Positions 1-6,638 of a stretch of DNA of 9,196 bases are shown here, piece by piece. The notes beneath the pieces were generated by a model, which saw nothing but the letters and a program-made list of their open reading frames with translations, did no database searches and had not been told where the DNA came from. The stretch lies in contig DOTC01000028.1 of the NCBI GenBank assembly GCA_003513855.1, positions 1 through 9,196 on the forward strand, written 5' to 3'. The stretch comes from Deltaproteobacteria bacterium. GTDB taxonomy: Bacteria; Desulfobacterota; Deferrimicrobia; Deferrimicrobiales; Deferrimicrobiaceae. The translations under genes and the position numbers were made by a program. Position 1 is the stretch's first letter. Each line of letters begins with the position of its first letter.

Positions 1-2811
1 TCCAAGCGCCTGCCCCAGGGGGTGACCCCCACGCTCGGCCCCGATGCGACCGGCGTGGGATGGGTGTACGAATATGCCCTGGTGGACAGGACGGGCAGGC
101 ACGACCTCGCACAGCTGCGATCCCTCCAGGACTGGTTCCTCCGGTACGAATTGACCGCGGTGGACGGCGTGTCGGAGGTCGCCTCCATCGGGGGATACGT
201 CAAGCAGTACCAGGTGGTGGTGCACCCGGATCGGCTCGCCGCCTACGGCATACCGATCCAGAAGGTGCGCATGGCGATCCAGCGGAGCAACAACGACGTG
301 GGCGGCCGCCTCGTGGAGATGGCGGAGACCGAGTTCATGGTCCGCGGCCTGGGGTACATCAGGAGTCCGGACGACCTGCGGGACATCCCCCTGACAAGCG
401 ACCGCGGAACGGCCGTATTCCTCCGGGACGTGGCGGACGTCCGGATGGGGCCCGAGCTGCGCCGGGGGATCGCCGACCTGGACGGGGAAGGGGACGTCGC
501 GGGCGGCGTCGTGGTGATGCGGTTCGGGGAGAACGCCCTGAAGACGATCGGGAACGTGAAGAAGAAACTCGAGTCCCTCAAGGCAGGGCTGCCGGAGGGG
601 GTGGAGATCGTTCCCGTCTACGATCGATCGGGGCTGATCGAGCGGTCGATCGCCACCCTGAAGGAGAAATTGCTCGAGGAGTCGGCGGTCGTCGCGATCG
701 TCTGCGTCATCTTCCTCCTCCATTTCCGCAGCGCCTTCGTGGCGATCCTGACGCTCCCCCTGGCGGTGCTGATGGCCTTCATCGTCATGTACTACCAGGG
801 GTTGAACGCCAATATCATGTCTCTCGGCGGCATCGCGATCGCCATCGGGGCGATGGTGGACGCCGCGATCATCATGATCGAGAACATGCACAAGCACATG
901 GAGCACGACGGGGGGAAGCGGGGACACTGGGATCTGGTCGTGGAGGCGTCGAAGGAGGTGGGGCCCACCCTCTTCTATTCCCTCCTCGTCATCACCGTGT
1001 CGTTCCTCCCCGTGTTCACCCTGGAGGCCCAGGAGGGGAGGCTCTTCAAACCCCTGGCGTTCACGAAGACCTACTCGATGGCGGCGGCCGCGATCCTGTC
1101 GGTTACCATCGTTCCGATCTGGATGGGGTTCTTCATCCGGGGGAAGATCCTTCCCGAGGAGAGGAACCCGGTCAACCGGTTCCTCATCCGGCTGTACCAT
1201 CCGGTCCTGGACATCGCTCTCAAGTACAAGAAGGCCGTGATCGTCGGATCGCTCGCCCTGATGGCGGTGACGGTCTGGCCGATCGGGAACATCGGATCGG
1301 AGTTCATGCCTCCGCTCTACGAGGGAGACCTTCTCTACATGCCGACCACATTTCCCGGGATCTCGATCACGAAGGCCAAGGAGCTGCTCCAGCAGACCGA
1401 CCGGATCATCCGGACCTTCCCCGAGGTGGAGAAGGTCTTCGGAAAGATCGGCCGTGCGGAGACCGCCACCGATCCGGCCCCCCTCTCCATGCTCGAGACC
1501 ACGATCACGCTCAAGCCGGAAGGCCAGTGGCGGCCGGGGATGACCCACGAGAAGCTCGTGGAGGAGCTGAACGCGGCCATCCAGATCCCGGGGTTGACCA
1601 ACGCCTGGACGATGCCGATCAAGACCCGCATCGACATGCTGGCCACGGGGATCAAGACGCCCGTCGGGATCAAGATCATGGGGGAGGACCTCGACACCCT
1701 CGCCCGGCTCGGGGAGCAGGTCGAGTCCGCGGTTTCCGGGGTCCCCGGCACCCTGTCGGCCTTCGCCGAGAGGATCACGGGAGGGAACTACTTCGATTTC
1801 GAGATCCGCCGCAGGGAGGCGGCCCGCTACGGCCTCGCCGTCTCGGACGTCCAGGACGTGATCATGTCCGCCCTGGGGGGGATGAACGTGACCCAGACCG
1901 TGGAAGGTCTGGAGCGGTACCCCGTGAACGTCCGCTACCCGGAGGAACTCCGGGACAACGTGGAGTCGATGAAGCGGGTGCTCGTCCCCACACCCGGTGG
2001 GGCGCAGGTCCCCCTGGGCCAGCTCGCGGAGATTGCGATCCACAAGGGCCCGGCGAGCATCAAGAGCGAGAATTCCCGCAGGACGGTGTGGGTCTACGTC
2101 GACATCCGCGGGGTCGACGTCGGGACCTACGTGAAGAGGGCCCAGGAGGCGGTGCGGGAAAAGGTCCAGCTTCCGGCGGGATACAACCTGGTGTGGAGCG
2201 GCCAGTTCGAGTACATGCAGCGGGCGGAGAAGCGGATGATGGTCGTCATCCCGCTCACGCTGTTCATCGTCTTCCTGATCATCTACCTGAACACGAGGTC
2301 GCTTCTGAAGACGGCCGTCGTGCTCCTGGCGGTGCCCCTTTCCCTCGTCGGGGCGTTCTGGCTCATCTACCTGCTCGGCTACAACCTCTCCGTCGCCGTC
2401 TGGGTCGGGTTGATCGCCCTTGCGGGGATCAGTGCGGAGACGGGGGTGGTGATGCTTCTCTACCTCGACGTGTCCTATGAAACCATGAAGAAAAAGGGAC
2501 TCATGAATACGATGGGAGACCTGAAAGAGGCGATCTTCGACGGCGCGGTCAAGAGGATCCGCCCGAAAATCATGACCGCGGCGGTCATCATCGCCGGGCT
2601 GCTCCCCATCATGTGGAGCACGGGCACCGGATCGGACGTCATGAAGCGGATCGCCGCCCCGATGGTCGGGGGGGTGGTCACCTCCGTCCTCATGGAACTT
2701 CTCGTCTTTCCCGTCATCTATGAGTTCATGCACCAGAAAGGGCTTTCCAGGACCGATGACAGGACGTCGCTCGAGGCCCGCCCGGCACGGTTCCCGGGTT
2801 CGGAGTCGTGA
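1..2811 (+). CDS. cusA: CusA-like heavy-metal RND efflux pump, 5' end cut by window edge
   Basis: Inner-membrane proton-driven pump of the heavy-metal-efflux RND family, which moves Cu(I)/Ag(I) from the periplasm or cytoplasm through a membrane fusion protein and outer-membrane channel. The frame is open from base 1; the GTG at 22 is internal. By alignment from memory to E. coli CusA (1047 residues), about 118 N-terminal residues including TM1 are missing. The text resembles E. coli CusA throughout, for example GPDATGVGW near the start. TM4 carries GAMVDAAIIMIEN (847-885), the motif of the monovalent-cation (HME4) group; its Asp at 859-861 matches proton-relay D405. Hydrophobic segments TM2-TM6 follow from about 680 and TM8-TM12 from about 2235. 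Of the three substrate methionines in E. coli, only M573 is evident (1636-1638); the other two positions read Leu (1834-1836) and Gly (1996-1998). A lipoprotein gene follows after 43 bases. Family certain; exact metal less so. Confidence 0.95.
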   Translation, partial: SKRLPQGVTPTLGPDATGVGWVYEYALVDRTGRHDLAQLRSLQDWFLRYELTAVDGVSEVASIGGYVKQYQVVVHPDRLAAYGIPIQKVRMAIQRSNNDVGGRLVEMAETEFMVRGLGYIRSPDDLRDIPLTSDRGTAVFLRDVADVRMGPELRRGIADLDGEGDVAGGVVVMRFGENALKTIGNVKKKLESLKAGLPEGVEIVPVYDRSGLIERSIATLKEKLLEESAVVAIVCVIFLLHFRSAFVAILTLPLAVLMAFIVMYYQGLNANIMSLGGIAIAIGAMVDAAIIMIENMHKHMEHDGGKRGHWDLVVEASKEVGPTLFYSLLVITVSFLPVFTLEAQEGRLFKPLAFTKTYSMAAAAILSVTIVPIWMGFFIRGKILPEERNPVNRFLIRLYHPVLDIALKYKKAVIVGSLALMAVTVWPIGNIGSEFMPPLYEGDLLYMPTTFPGISITKAKELLQQTDRIIRTFPEVEKVFGKIGRAETATDPAPLSMLETTITLKPEGQWRPGMTHEKLVEELNAAIQIPGLTNAWTMPIKTRIDMLATGIKTPVGIKIMGEDLDTLARLGEQVESAVSGVPGTLSAFAERITGGNYFDFEIRRREAARYGLAVSDVQDVIMSALGGMNVTQTVEGLERYPVNVRYPEELRDNVESMKRVLVPTPGGAQVPLGQLAEIAIHKGPASIKSENSRRTVWVYVDIRGVDVGTYVKRAQEAVREKVQLPAGYNLVWSGQFEYMQRAEKRMMVVIPLTLFIVFLIIYLNTRSLLKTAVVLLAVPLSLVGAFWLIYLLGYNLSVAVWVGLIALAGISAETGVVMLLYLDVSYETMKKKGLMNTMGDLKEAIFDGAVKRIRPKIMTAAVIIAGLLPIMWSTGTGSDVMKRIAAPMVGGVVTSVLMELLVFPVIYEFMHQKGLSRTDDRTSLEARPARFPGSES

Positions 2812-2854
2812 TGGATCGGGAAGGACCGGGCCGGGCCGGGAAGGGCAGGACAGG

Positions 2855-3757
2855 GTGAAACGCAGGGAAGGGACAAGGTGGCGGCTGGTCCCGCTCCTGG
2901 CGGCCTCGACGATCTTGCTTGCCGGGCTCGCGTCCTGCGCGAAGCAGCCCCCTCCGGAGAAGCCTGTCCTTCGGACGACGAAGGCGTTCGATGAGATCTT
3001 CGGCGAACTGCCGCAGCTTCCGCTTCCCGCCACGGCCTACGCGACCGTCGCGTACTTCCCCTCCTCCCTCGAGCCCGGGAAGTTCCGTCCCGTCCCGATC
3101 TTCTCCGTCGAGCAGGGGAAAGAGGAGGAGCTGGTCGTCCGGACCGTGATCCGGGGGATCGGGACGGAGGAGGGGCCTGCGGGCGCCCTCCTCGCGGAAA
3201 TCGTCCATCCCTTCCCCGACGGGTCGGATCTTTCGTCGCTGACCGACGACACCGGGAAGGCGAAGGTCGCGGTCGGGGGGAGCTTCCGCGCGGAATCCCT
3301 TTCCGGGGCGCAGAAGGAAAAGGCCGCGCGGGCCCTGGCCCTTACCGTCTCCCAGTTCGGGAAGGCGGAAAAGGTCGAAGTGACCGACGACTCCGGGAAG
3401 GTGACGTTCGGCGCGGAGGCCGGGAGCGCGGAGGTCGTCGACATCGGCGCCCCGAAGATCCTCGGGCTTCTGGCAGTCCGGGAAGAGGAGGGGAAGCCTG
3501 CGGGTGTTCTTTCCGTTCTCTTCGACCGCCCCGTTTTCGTGGAGGATGCGGCATTCTTCGGCGCCGGGGGGAGCGCGTCGTATCCCGGAAAGGTCTATTC
3601 GACCGGTTTCGGGATGAGCCTGGAATTTCACCCCGGGGGGAAGATCGCCTTCGATCCCGAAAGAGAATACCGGGTCCGGTTGGCCGTCCGGGACGGGAAG
3701 GGGAGAAAAACGAGCGTGGAACAGGAGTGGCGGCCGAAGACGGCGACACGTCACTGA
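2855..3757 (+). CDS. GerMN-domain lipoprotein
   Basis: A 300-residue predicted lipoprotein of unknown role. From the GTG start at 2855 it begins with a basic stretch (MKRREGTRWR), a hydrophobic segment and the lipobox LASC, with the lipidated cysteine at residue 28 (2936-2938). An AGGA at 2847-2850 could serve as ribosome site. The ATG at 2720 would bury the signal sequence and overlap cusA by 92 bases, so I rejected it. Residues about 62-187 look like a GerMN domain: ATVAYFP at the start, a middle region ending PFPDG, then ALTVSQFGKAEKVEV with a following Gly, the usual last helix and strand. GerMN occurs in spore-germination and other envelope lipoproteins; its ligand is not established. 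Residues about 198-296 look beta-rich and Ig-like (VLFDRPVFV; EYRVRLAVRD), which I cannot assign. Position suggests cotranscription with cusA, but a direct role in metal efflux is inference. Confidence 0.85.
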   Translation: MKRREGTRWRLVPLLAASTILLAGLASCAKQPPPEKPVLRTTKAFDEIFGELPQLPLPATAYATVAYFPSSLEPGKFRPVPIFSVEQGKEEELVVRTVIRGIGTEEGPAGALLAEIVHPFPDGSDLSSLTDDTGKAKVAVGGSFRAESLSGAQKEKAARALALTVSQFGKAEKVEVTDDSGKVTFGAEAGSAEVVDIGAPKILGLLAVREEEGKPAGVLSVLFDRPVFVEDAAFFGAGGSASYPGKVYSTGFGMSLEFHPGGKIAFDPEREYRVRLAVRDGKGRKTSVEQEWRPKTATRH

Positions 3758-3766
3758 TGGGAACGA

Positions 3767-3794
3767 CGGGCGGCCTGAGGAAACGAGCCGCCCG
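3767..3794 (+). other. Perfect 8-bp hairpin between lipoprotein and Met-rich gene
   Basis: CGGGCGGC (3767-3774) pairs exactly with GCCGCCCG (3787-3794) around a 12-base loop. It lies 9 bases after the lipoprotein stop and 16 bases before the Shine-Dalgarno of the next gene. No T-run follows, so it is not a standard intrinsic terminator. It could be an attenuator, an mRNA-stability element that raises expression of the downstream gene, or chance in GC-rich DNA. Confidence 0.45.
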
Positions 3795-3808
3795 ACAACG
3801 ATCCGAAG

Positions 3809-3818
3809 AAGGAGGAGG
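3809..3818 (+). promoter_or_regulatory. Strong Shine-Dalgarno deciding the start of the Met-rich protein
   Basis: AAGGAGGAGG ends at 3818. The in-frame TTG at 3819 abuts it and is too close to be used. The ATG at 3825 is 6 bases away, which is good spacing, and puts the basic N-terminus directly before the signal peptide. The strength of the site suggests the protein is made in quantity. Confidence 0.8.
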
Positions 3819-3824
3819 TTGATC

Positions 3825-4325
3825 ATGAGACAGATGGCGATCCTGGCAGCGTTTTTGATCGTTCTTTCCGTTTCGGCTCTGGCCGCGGCCGATGACAAGG
3901 GGCATGGCTCCATGCCCGGCATGTCCGGGGAAAAGTCCATGGAAGGCCACGGGATGATGGCGATGGGGGACAAGGTCTTCGAGGGAAAGGTCGGCCCCTG
4001 GCATGGGGAGGCGCGCCTGATGGACATGAAGGCCCAGATGGAAAAGGCGAAGGCCTCCGGGATGAAGATGGAGGGAATGATGAAGACCCACCATTTCTCG
4101 GTTTCCCTTTCGGACCCGAAAACGAAAAAGGCCGTGACGGAAGGCAAAGGGTCGGTGTCGGTCACGGGGCCGGACAAGAAAACGGAAAAGATGAGTTTCC
4201 TGGTGATGCAGGGGCACTTCGGTGCCGACGTCACCCTCGACAAGCCGGGGCAGTACTCCTTCGAGGTGAGCGTCGAGTCCGGGAAGCAGAAGGGGTCGAC
4301 GAGCTTTTCCTACACGCTCAAATAG
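3825..4325 (+). CDS. Methionine-rich secreted protein, possible Cu/Ag-binding partner
   Basis: A 166-residue protein with a clear Sec signal peptide (hydrophobic residues 5-20, cleavage probably after ALA at 20), so it should be periplasmic. The mature part has 15 methionines, 13 of them between residues 30 and 86, in clusters such as SMPGM, GHGMMAMGD, RLMDM and SGMKMEGMM, with histidines at 27, 42, 60, 89, 90 and 131. Met-rich clusters of this kind bind Cu(I) or Ag(I) through thioethers in known copper proteins. Residues about 88-166 look like one compact beta domain (HHFSVSLSD; FEVSVESG; FSYTLK). I cannot name the family; it does not look like CusF, and no cysteine is present. It follows the lipoprotein by 67 bases, with a hairpin between, and is followed by a terminator-like hairpin, so it is probably the last gene of the cusA cluster. 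A role as chaperone or metal sponge for the pump is inference from composition and position. Confidence 0.85.
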   Translation: MRQMAILAAFLIVLSVSALAAADDKGHGSMPGMSGEKSMEGHGMMAMGDKVFEGKVGPWHGEARLMDMKAQMEKAKASGMKMEGMMKTHHFSVSLSDPKTKKAVTEGKGSVSVTGPDKKTEKMSFLVMQGHFGADVTLDKPGQYSFEVSVESGKQKGSTSFSYTLK

Positions 4326-4343
4326 ACGGGATGAATCGGCCGG

Positions 4344-4386
4344 CCGGGAGAGGGTGGATCCTCCCCCTTCCGGACTGGTCCTTTTT
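4344..4386 (+). terminator. Probable intrinsic terminator of the cusA cluster
   Basis: An 11-position stem pairs 4344-4354 with 4363-4373 (one G-T pair, one A-C mismatch) around an 8-base loop, 18 bases after the stop of the Met-rich gene. The T-run (TTTTT, 4382-4386) comes 8 bases after the stem rather than directly, so termination may be incomplete. Confidence 0.5.
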
Positions 4387-4424
4387 GTCCTTTCCTGGGG
4401 TGTCTTTTCCGGGATCGGTTCCTG

Positions 4425-4460
4425 ATAGGTTGCTTTCTCCCCGAAATTCTGCGAACCTAT
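4425..4460. repeat. Inverted repeat ATAGGTT / AACCTAT in the intergenic region
   Basis: ATAGGTT (4425-4431) and its exact complement AACCTAT (4454-4460) are separated by 22 bases, upstream of the transglutaminase-TPR gene. The right arm lies inside the tandem repeat at 4450-4471. It could be part of a regulator-binding site; seven-base arms can also arise by chance. Confidence 0.4.
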
Positions 4461-4471
4461 TGCGAACTTAT
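4450..4471. repeat. Tandem 11-bp direct repeat, possible operator
   Basis: TGCGAACCTAT (4450-4460) is followed directly by TGCGAACTTAT (4461-4471), differing at one base. Eleven bases is about one helical turn, the spacing expected when two subunits of a regulator bind the same DNA face. It sits 52 bases before the start of the transglutaminase-TPR gene in a locally AT-richer patch. I could not place a convincing -35/-10 pair around it. Confidence 0.5.
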
Positions 4472-4511
4472 TGTCGATAAACCGCTTTCCCCAAGGAAAC
4501 TCCGGGGGGGC

Positions 4512-4518
4512 AAGGAGG
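4512..4518 (+). promoter_or_regulatory. Shine-Dalgarno for a TTG start
   Basis: AAGGAGG at 4512-4518 is 4 bases before the TTG at 4523. No ATG or GTG in frame lies nearby, and the next in-frame TTG (4535) is 16 bases away, too far. The short spacing and TTG start imply modest translation. Confidence 0.65.
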
Positions 4519-4522
4519 TGCG

Positions 4523-5764
4523 TTGCCTGGCAGATTGAAAAGATTCCTCTCCGTTTTTCTCCTGGTGTCTTTCCTTGGGATTCCCGGCAGCCCGGAACCC
4601 GCTTTCCCCGATTCCGGGACCGGCCTGCTCCCTCGGGTACAGCACGGAGTCGATTTGCCGGGAGAGCTTGCCCTCCTTCCCGACGGGGAGATCCCTCTCC
4701 CAAAAACCCTCGTTCGGATCTCGTCCCGGGAGGGGGAAACCCTGTCCGGCATGCCCGTCGATCCTGCCGCCGTCGAGAAGGAGATCGACCGTCTCGCCGA
4801 GAGGATCCGTCCTGCTCTTCAGGACAGGAGCGACCCGCGCGGCGTCATCTCCTCCCTGAACCGCATCCTGTTCGTCGAGGAGGGGTTCACCTACGACTAT
4901 GTTCCCGAGAATCCGGACAATTATCTCCTGGACCGCGTGATCGCCCGCAAGCGGGGCAACTGCCTCGGCCTGACCGCGCTCTACCTCATGCTGGGCGAAC
5001 GGCTTTCCCTTCCGTTGCGCGGAGTATACGTTCCCTCCCACATCTTCGTCCGGTACGAGGACGGGAACGTGCGGTTCAATATCGAGATGGGGGAGAAAGG
5101 GGCCGAGTGGGAGGACGGACGGTATCTCCGCGAATTCCGGCTTGCGGGGGGATGGCCCTACCTGCGGTCGCTGGGCAGAAAGGAGATGATCGCCGTGTAC
5201 CTGAAGAGCATCGGCGCCACCTACTCCCGGAAGAAGAGGGACGATGAGGCGCTCCGCCTGTATCGGGAAGCGGCGCTTCTCTACCCGGCGCTCCCCGACA
5301 TCCATTTCAACATCGGGGTCTCCTACCACAAAAGGGGGATGATCGACGAGGCCGTCGCGCAATACCGGAGGGCCCTGGAACTCGATCCCGGCCTCGCCGT
5401 CGCGCGGGACAACCTCGGGGTGGCACTGGCAAAACAGGGCCGGTTTCCGGAGGCCCTCGCGGAGGCGCGCGAGGCGATGGCCCTGGCTCCCCGGGACCCC
5501 GTCACCCGGGGGAATCTTGCCGCCGCCCTGTGCGCCCTCGGGATGCTGGATGAGGGCGTCCGGGAATACCGGAAGGTGCTCGAGATCGACCCGGACAATG
5601 CGATGGCCCTGGTCGGCCTGACGAATGCCTACTATGCGCGCGGGGAGTTCCACGAGGCGATCGCGTATTGCGACAGGGCGCTGGAACGGGGGTGCCGTTT
5701 CGATCCCGCCGTCCTGGGGGCCCTCGAGCGGTACCGCGACACTTCCTCCGACGCTACCCCCTGA
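4523..5764 (+). CDS. Exported transglutaminase-like (SirB1-type) and TPR-repeat protein
   Basis: A 413-residue two-part protein. Residues 1-28 form a basic-hydrophobic signal sequence (KRFLSVFLLVSFLGIPG), so it is probably periplasmic; there is no lipobox. Residues about 82-208 match the transglutaminase-like fold of the SirB1/Transglut_core2 type: RGNCLGLTALYLMLGERL holds the candidate catalytic Cys147, YVPSHIFVRY gives His173, and FNIE (Asn186/Glu188) may supply the third polar residue. Residues about 226-393 hold roughly five TPR units, for instance HFNIGVSYHKRGMIDEAVAQ, each ending in a pattern like ALELDP. Such fusions are known, but their substrates generally are not; a protein-processing or scaffold role at the envelope is inference. 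It probably has its own promoter, being preceded by a terminator-like hairpin and repeats. It converges on the DUF169 gene 24 bases downstream. Domain calls are confident; function is open. Confidence 0.9.
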   Translation: MPGRLKRFLSVFLLVSFLGIPGSPEPAFPDSGTGLLPRVQHGVDLPGELALLPDGEIPLPKTLVRISSREGETLSGMPVDPAAVEKEIDRLAERIRPALQDRSDPRGVISSLNRILFVEEGFTYDYVPENPDNYLLDRVIARKRGNCLGLTALYLMLGERLSLPLRGVYVPSHIFVRYEDGNVRFNIEMGEKGAEWEDGRYLREFRLAGGWPYLRSLGRKEMIAVYLKSIGATYSRKKRDDEALRLYREAALLYPALPDIHFNIGVSYHKRGMIDEAVAQYRRALELDPGLAVARDNLGVALAKQGRFPEALAEAREAMALAPRDPVTRGNLAAALCALGMLDEGVREYRKVLEIDPDNAMALVGLTNAYYARGEFHEAIAYCDRALERGCRFDPAVLGALERYRDTSSDATP

Positions 5765-5766
5765 AA

Positions 5767-5781
5767 GGGCCGCACCGGCCC
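5767..5781. terminator. GC hairpin between convergent genes, possible shared terminator
   Basis: GGGCCG (5767-5772) and CGGCCC (5776-5781) form a perfect 6-bp stem with loop CAC in the 24-base gap between two converging genes. Only a short T-run (TTT) follows when read on the minus strand, and none on the plus strand. An alternative wider pairing joins AAAGGG (5764-5769) with CCCTTT (5792-5797). Position supports a bidirectional stop; the missing T-tract keeps it uncertain. Confidence 0.45.
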
Positions 5782-5788
5782 CCGGTTC

Positions 5789-6523
5789 CTACCCTTTGAT
5801 CCTCTTCCGGATGGCTCCCCACGTCCGCTTCGTGAGGAAGCTCTCCGGGATGTTGGCGGCCATTCTCCCGAACAGCCCGAACGGCACGGAGAACGTCAGC
5901 AGGTTGTGCTCCACGTGGGGACGGGCCGACGGGTCGAACAGTCCCATCACCGCCCTCGGGTCGGACCGTTCCCCTTCCGCAAGCGGCAGGGTGACGATGG
6001 CCCCGCAGCCGGAGGAGAACGGCGCCGTCACCGCGTCGTCGTCCCGGTCGAAGGAGGCCAGGAAGTGAAGGCCCGCGATGAGGTCCGGGGACGCGAAGAA
6101 GATGACGACTTCCGGGTCGTCGGCTGCGTGCGGCATGTCGGCGCGGGTGAAGAGCCCGTATCTCTTCCGCGCGGGCCTGACCGGGATCCGGTCGAACCTG
6201 GCGAGCGCGAGCTCCGGGGTCTTGACGTACCGCTCGCCCTCCATCTTCCCCGGGATCCCGCAGGACAGGAAATATTCGATCCCCTCCCTCGGCCAGTCGA
6301 GAAACCCGAGGTAATACCCGCCCCCGTGGCACCCGTGATGGGACGCGGCGAGCGCCACCGGCGTCCCTTCCTTCCTCGTTTTCGCAAGAAGCGCGAACAC
6401 GCAGACGTGCGCTCCTTCCGGAGGGAGAAGGGTTCCCTTCGGGACGTCGTCCGTGTACCGGAACAGAACCGGGTATTCCGCCATCCCGAACGCTTTCATG
6501 AACGGTTCGATTCGTGCCTTCAT
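5789..6523 (-). CDS. DUF169 family protein
   Basis: A 244-residue protein read on the minus strand, from the ATG complementary to 6521-6523. A good ribosome site (AAAGGAGAGG) lies 5 bases upstream. The open frame extends far upstream across the next two genes, but that part has no family resemblance. It resembles the uncharacterised DUF169 family (COG2043): a VLFRYTDDVP-like N-terminus, an early Cys41, then ASHHGCHGGGYYLGF (residues 60-74), the Cys-Gly-Gly region typical of the family, and SSGCGAI near residue 173. The four cysteines (41, 65, 88, 173) could bind metal or a cofactor, but no activity is established and none can be deduced here. No signal peptide, so cytoplasmic. It is transcribed away from the Crp/Fnr-octaheme cytochrome operon, with 114 bases between the two start codons, so shared control by that regulator is possible. 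Confidence 0.9.
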   Translation of the reverse strand: MKARIEPFMKAFGMAEYPVLFRYTDDVPKGTLLPPEGAHVCVFALLAKTRKEGTPVALAASHHGCHGGGYYLGFLDWPREGIEYFLSCGIPGKMEGERYVKTPELALARFDRIPVRPARKRYGLFTRADMPHAADDPEVVIFFASPDLIAGLHFLASFDRDDDAVTAPFSSGCGAIVTLPLAEGERSDPRAVMGLFDPSARPHVEHNLLTFSVPFGLFGRMAANIPESFLTKRTWGAIRKRIKG

Positions 6524-6543
6524 GGGCTCCTCTCCTTTGGCCG

Positions 6544-6565
6544 GCCCCCGGGATCCCCCCGGGGC
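6544..6565. other. GC-rich hairpin in the DUF169 5' leader
   Basis: GCCCC (6544-6548) pairs with GGGGC (6561-6565). After one C-C mismatch, GGG (6550-6552) can pair with the Cs at 6557-6559, around a short loop. If the minus-strand promoter at 6630-6638 is real, this hairpin would form in the DUF169 mRNA leader, 20 bases before its start codon. It may only reflect high GC. Confidence 0.3.
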
Positions 6566-6571
6566 ACCAGT

Positions 6572-6593
6572 CCTTTCTCCGGTTCGGGAAAGG
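6572..6593. repeat. 22-bp dyad CCTTTC-N10-GAAAGG in the divergent region
   Basis: CCTTTC (6572-6577) and GAAAGG (6588-6593) form an inverted repeat 45 bases upstream of the regulator gene. The overall size matches Crp/Fnr-family operators, but the half-sites do not resemble TTGAT or TGTGA. In a region this long, six-base arms with free spacing can occur by chance. Candidate operator only. Confidence 0.3.
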
Positions 6594-6629
6594 GTTTCCG
6601 TCCTTGACCGGCGCAGGAAATACGGGAGA

Positions 6630-6638
6630 ATGATACCA
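6630..6638 (-). promoter_or_regulatory. Candidate extended -10 promoter for the DUF169 gene
   Basis: On the minus strand this reads TGGTATCAT, an extended -10 (TGn) followed by TATCAT, five of six matches to TATAAT. Transcription would begin near 6623 and give a leader of about 100 bases. No good -35 is visible, which extended -10 promoters tolerate. It overlaps the start codon of the divergent regulator gene by one base. The identical nine bases stand before the ACT gene at 8763. Confidence 0.4.

Noticed and set aside
60..2480. An 806-codon plus-strand frame overlapping cusA.
   Set aside because: It is an Arg/Gly/Pro-rich shifted reading of the CusA gene with no recognisable domain.
2720..2854. 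An upstream ATG for the lipoprotein at 2720.
   Set aside because: It would overlap cusA by 92 bases and place 45 charged residues before the signal sequence, which would block export. The GTG at 2855 gives a normal lipoprotein signal.
2726..4243. A 505-codon minus-strand frame opposite the lipoprotein and Met-rich genes.
   Set aside because: Composition is Arg/Pro/Ser-rich with no motif, and the plus strand has a lipobox, a signal peptide and strong ribosome sites over the same span.
4430..4480. A sigma-70 promoter upstream of the transglutaminase-TPR gene (TTGCTT, TTGCGA and GATAAA words).
   Set aside because: No pair of these words has a spacing of 16-18 bases, so I cannot support a promoter call.
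6604..6632. TTGACC at 6604-6609 as a -35 for the regulator gene with a -10 near 6627.
   Set aside because: The -10 candidates (GAGAAT, AATGAT) are poor and overlap the ribosome site, and transcription would begin at the start codon itself.
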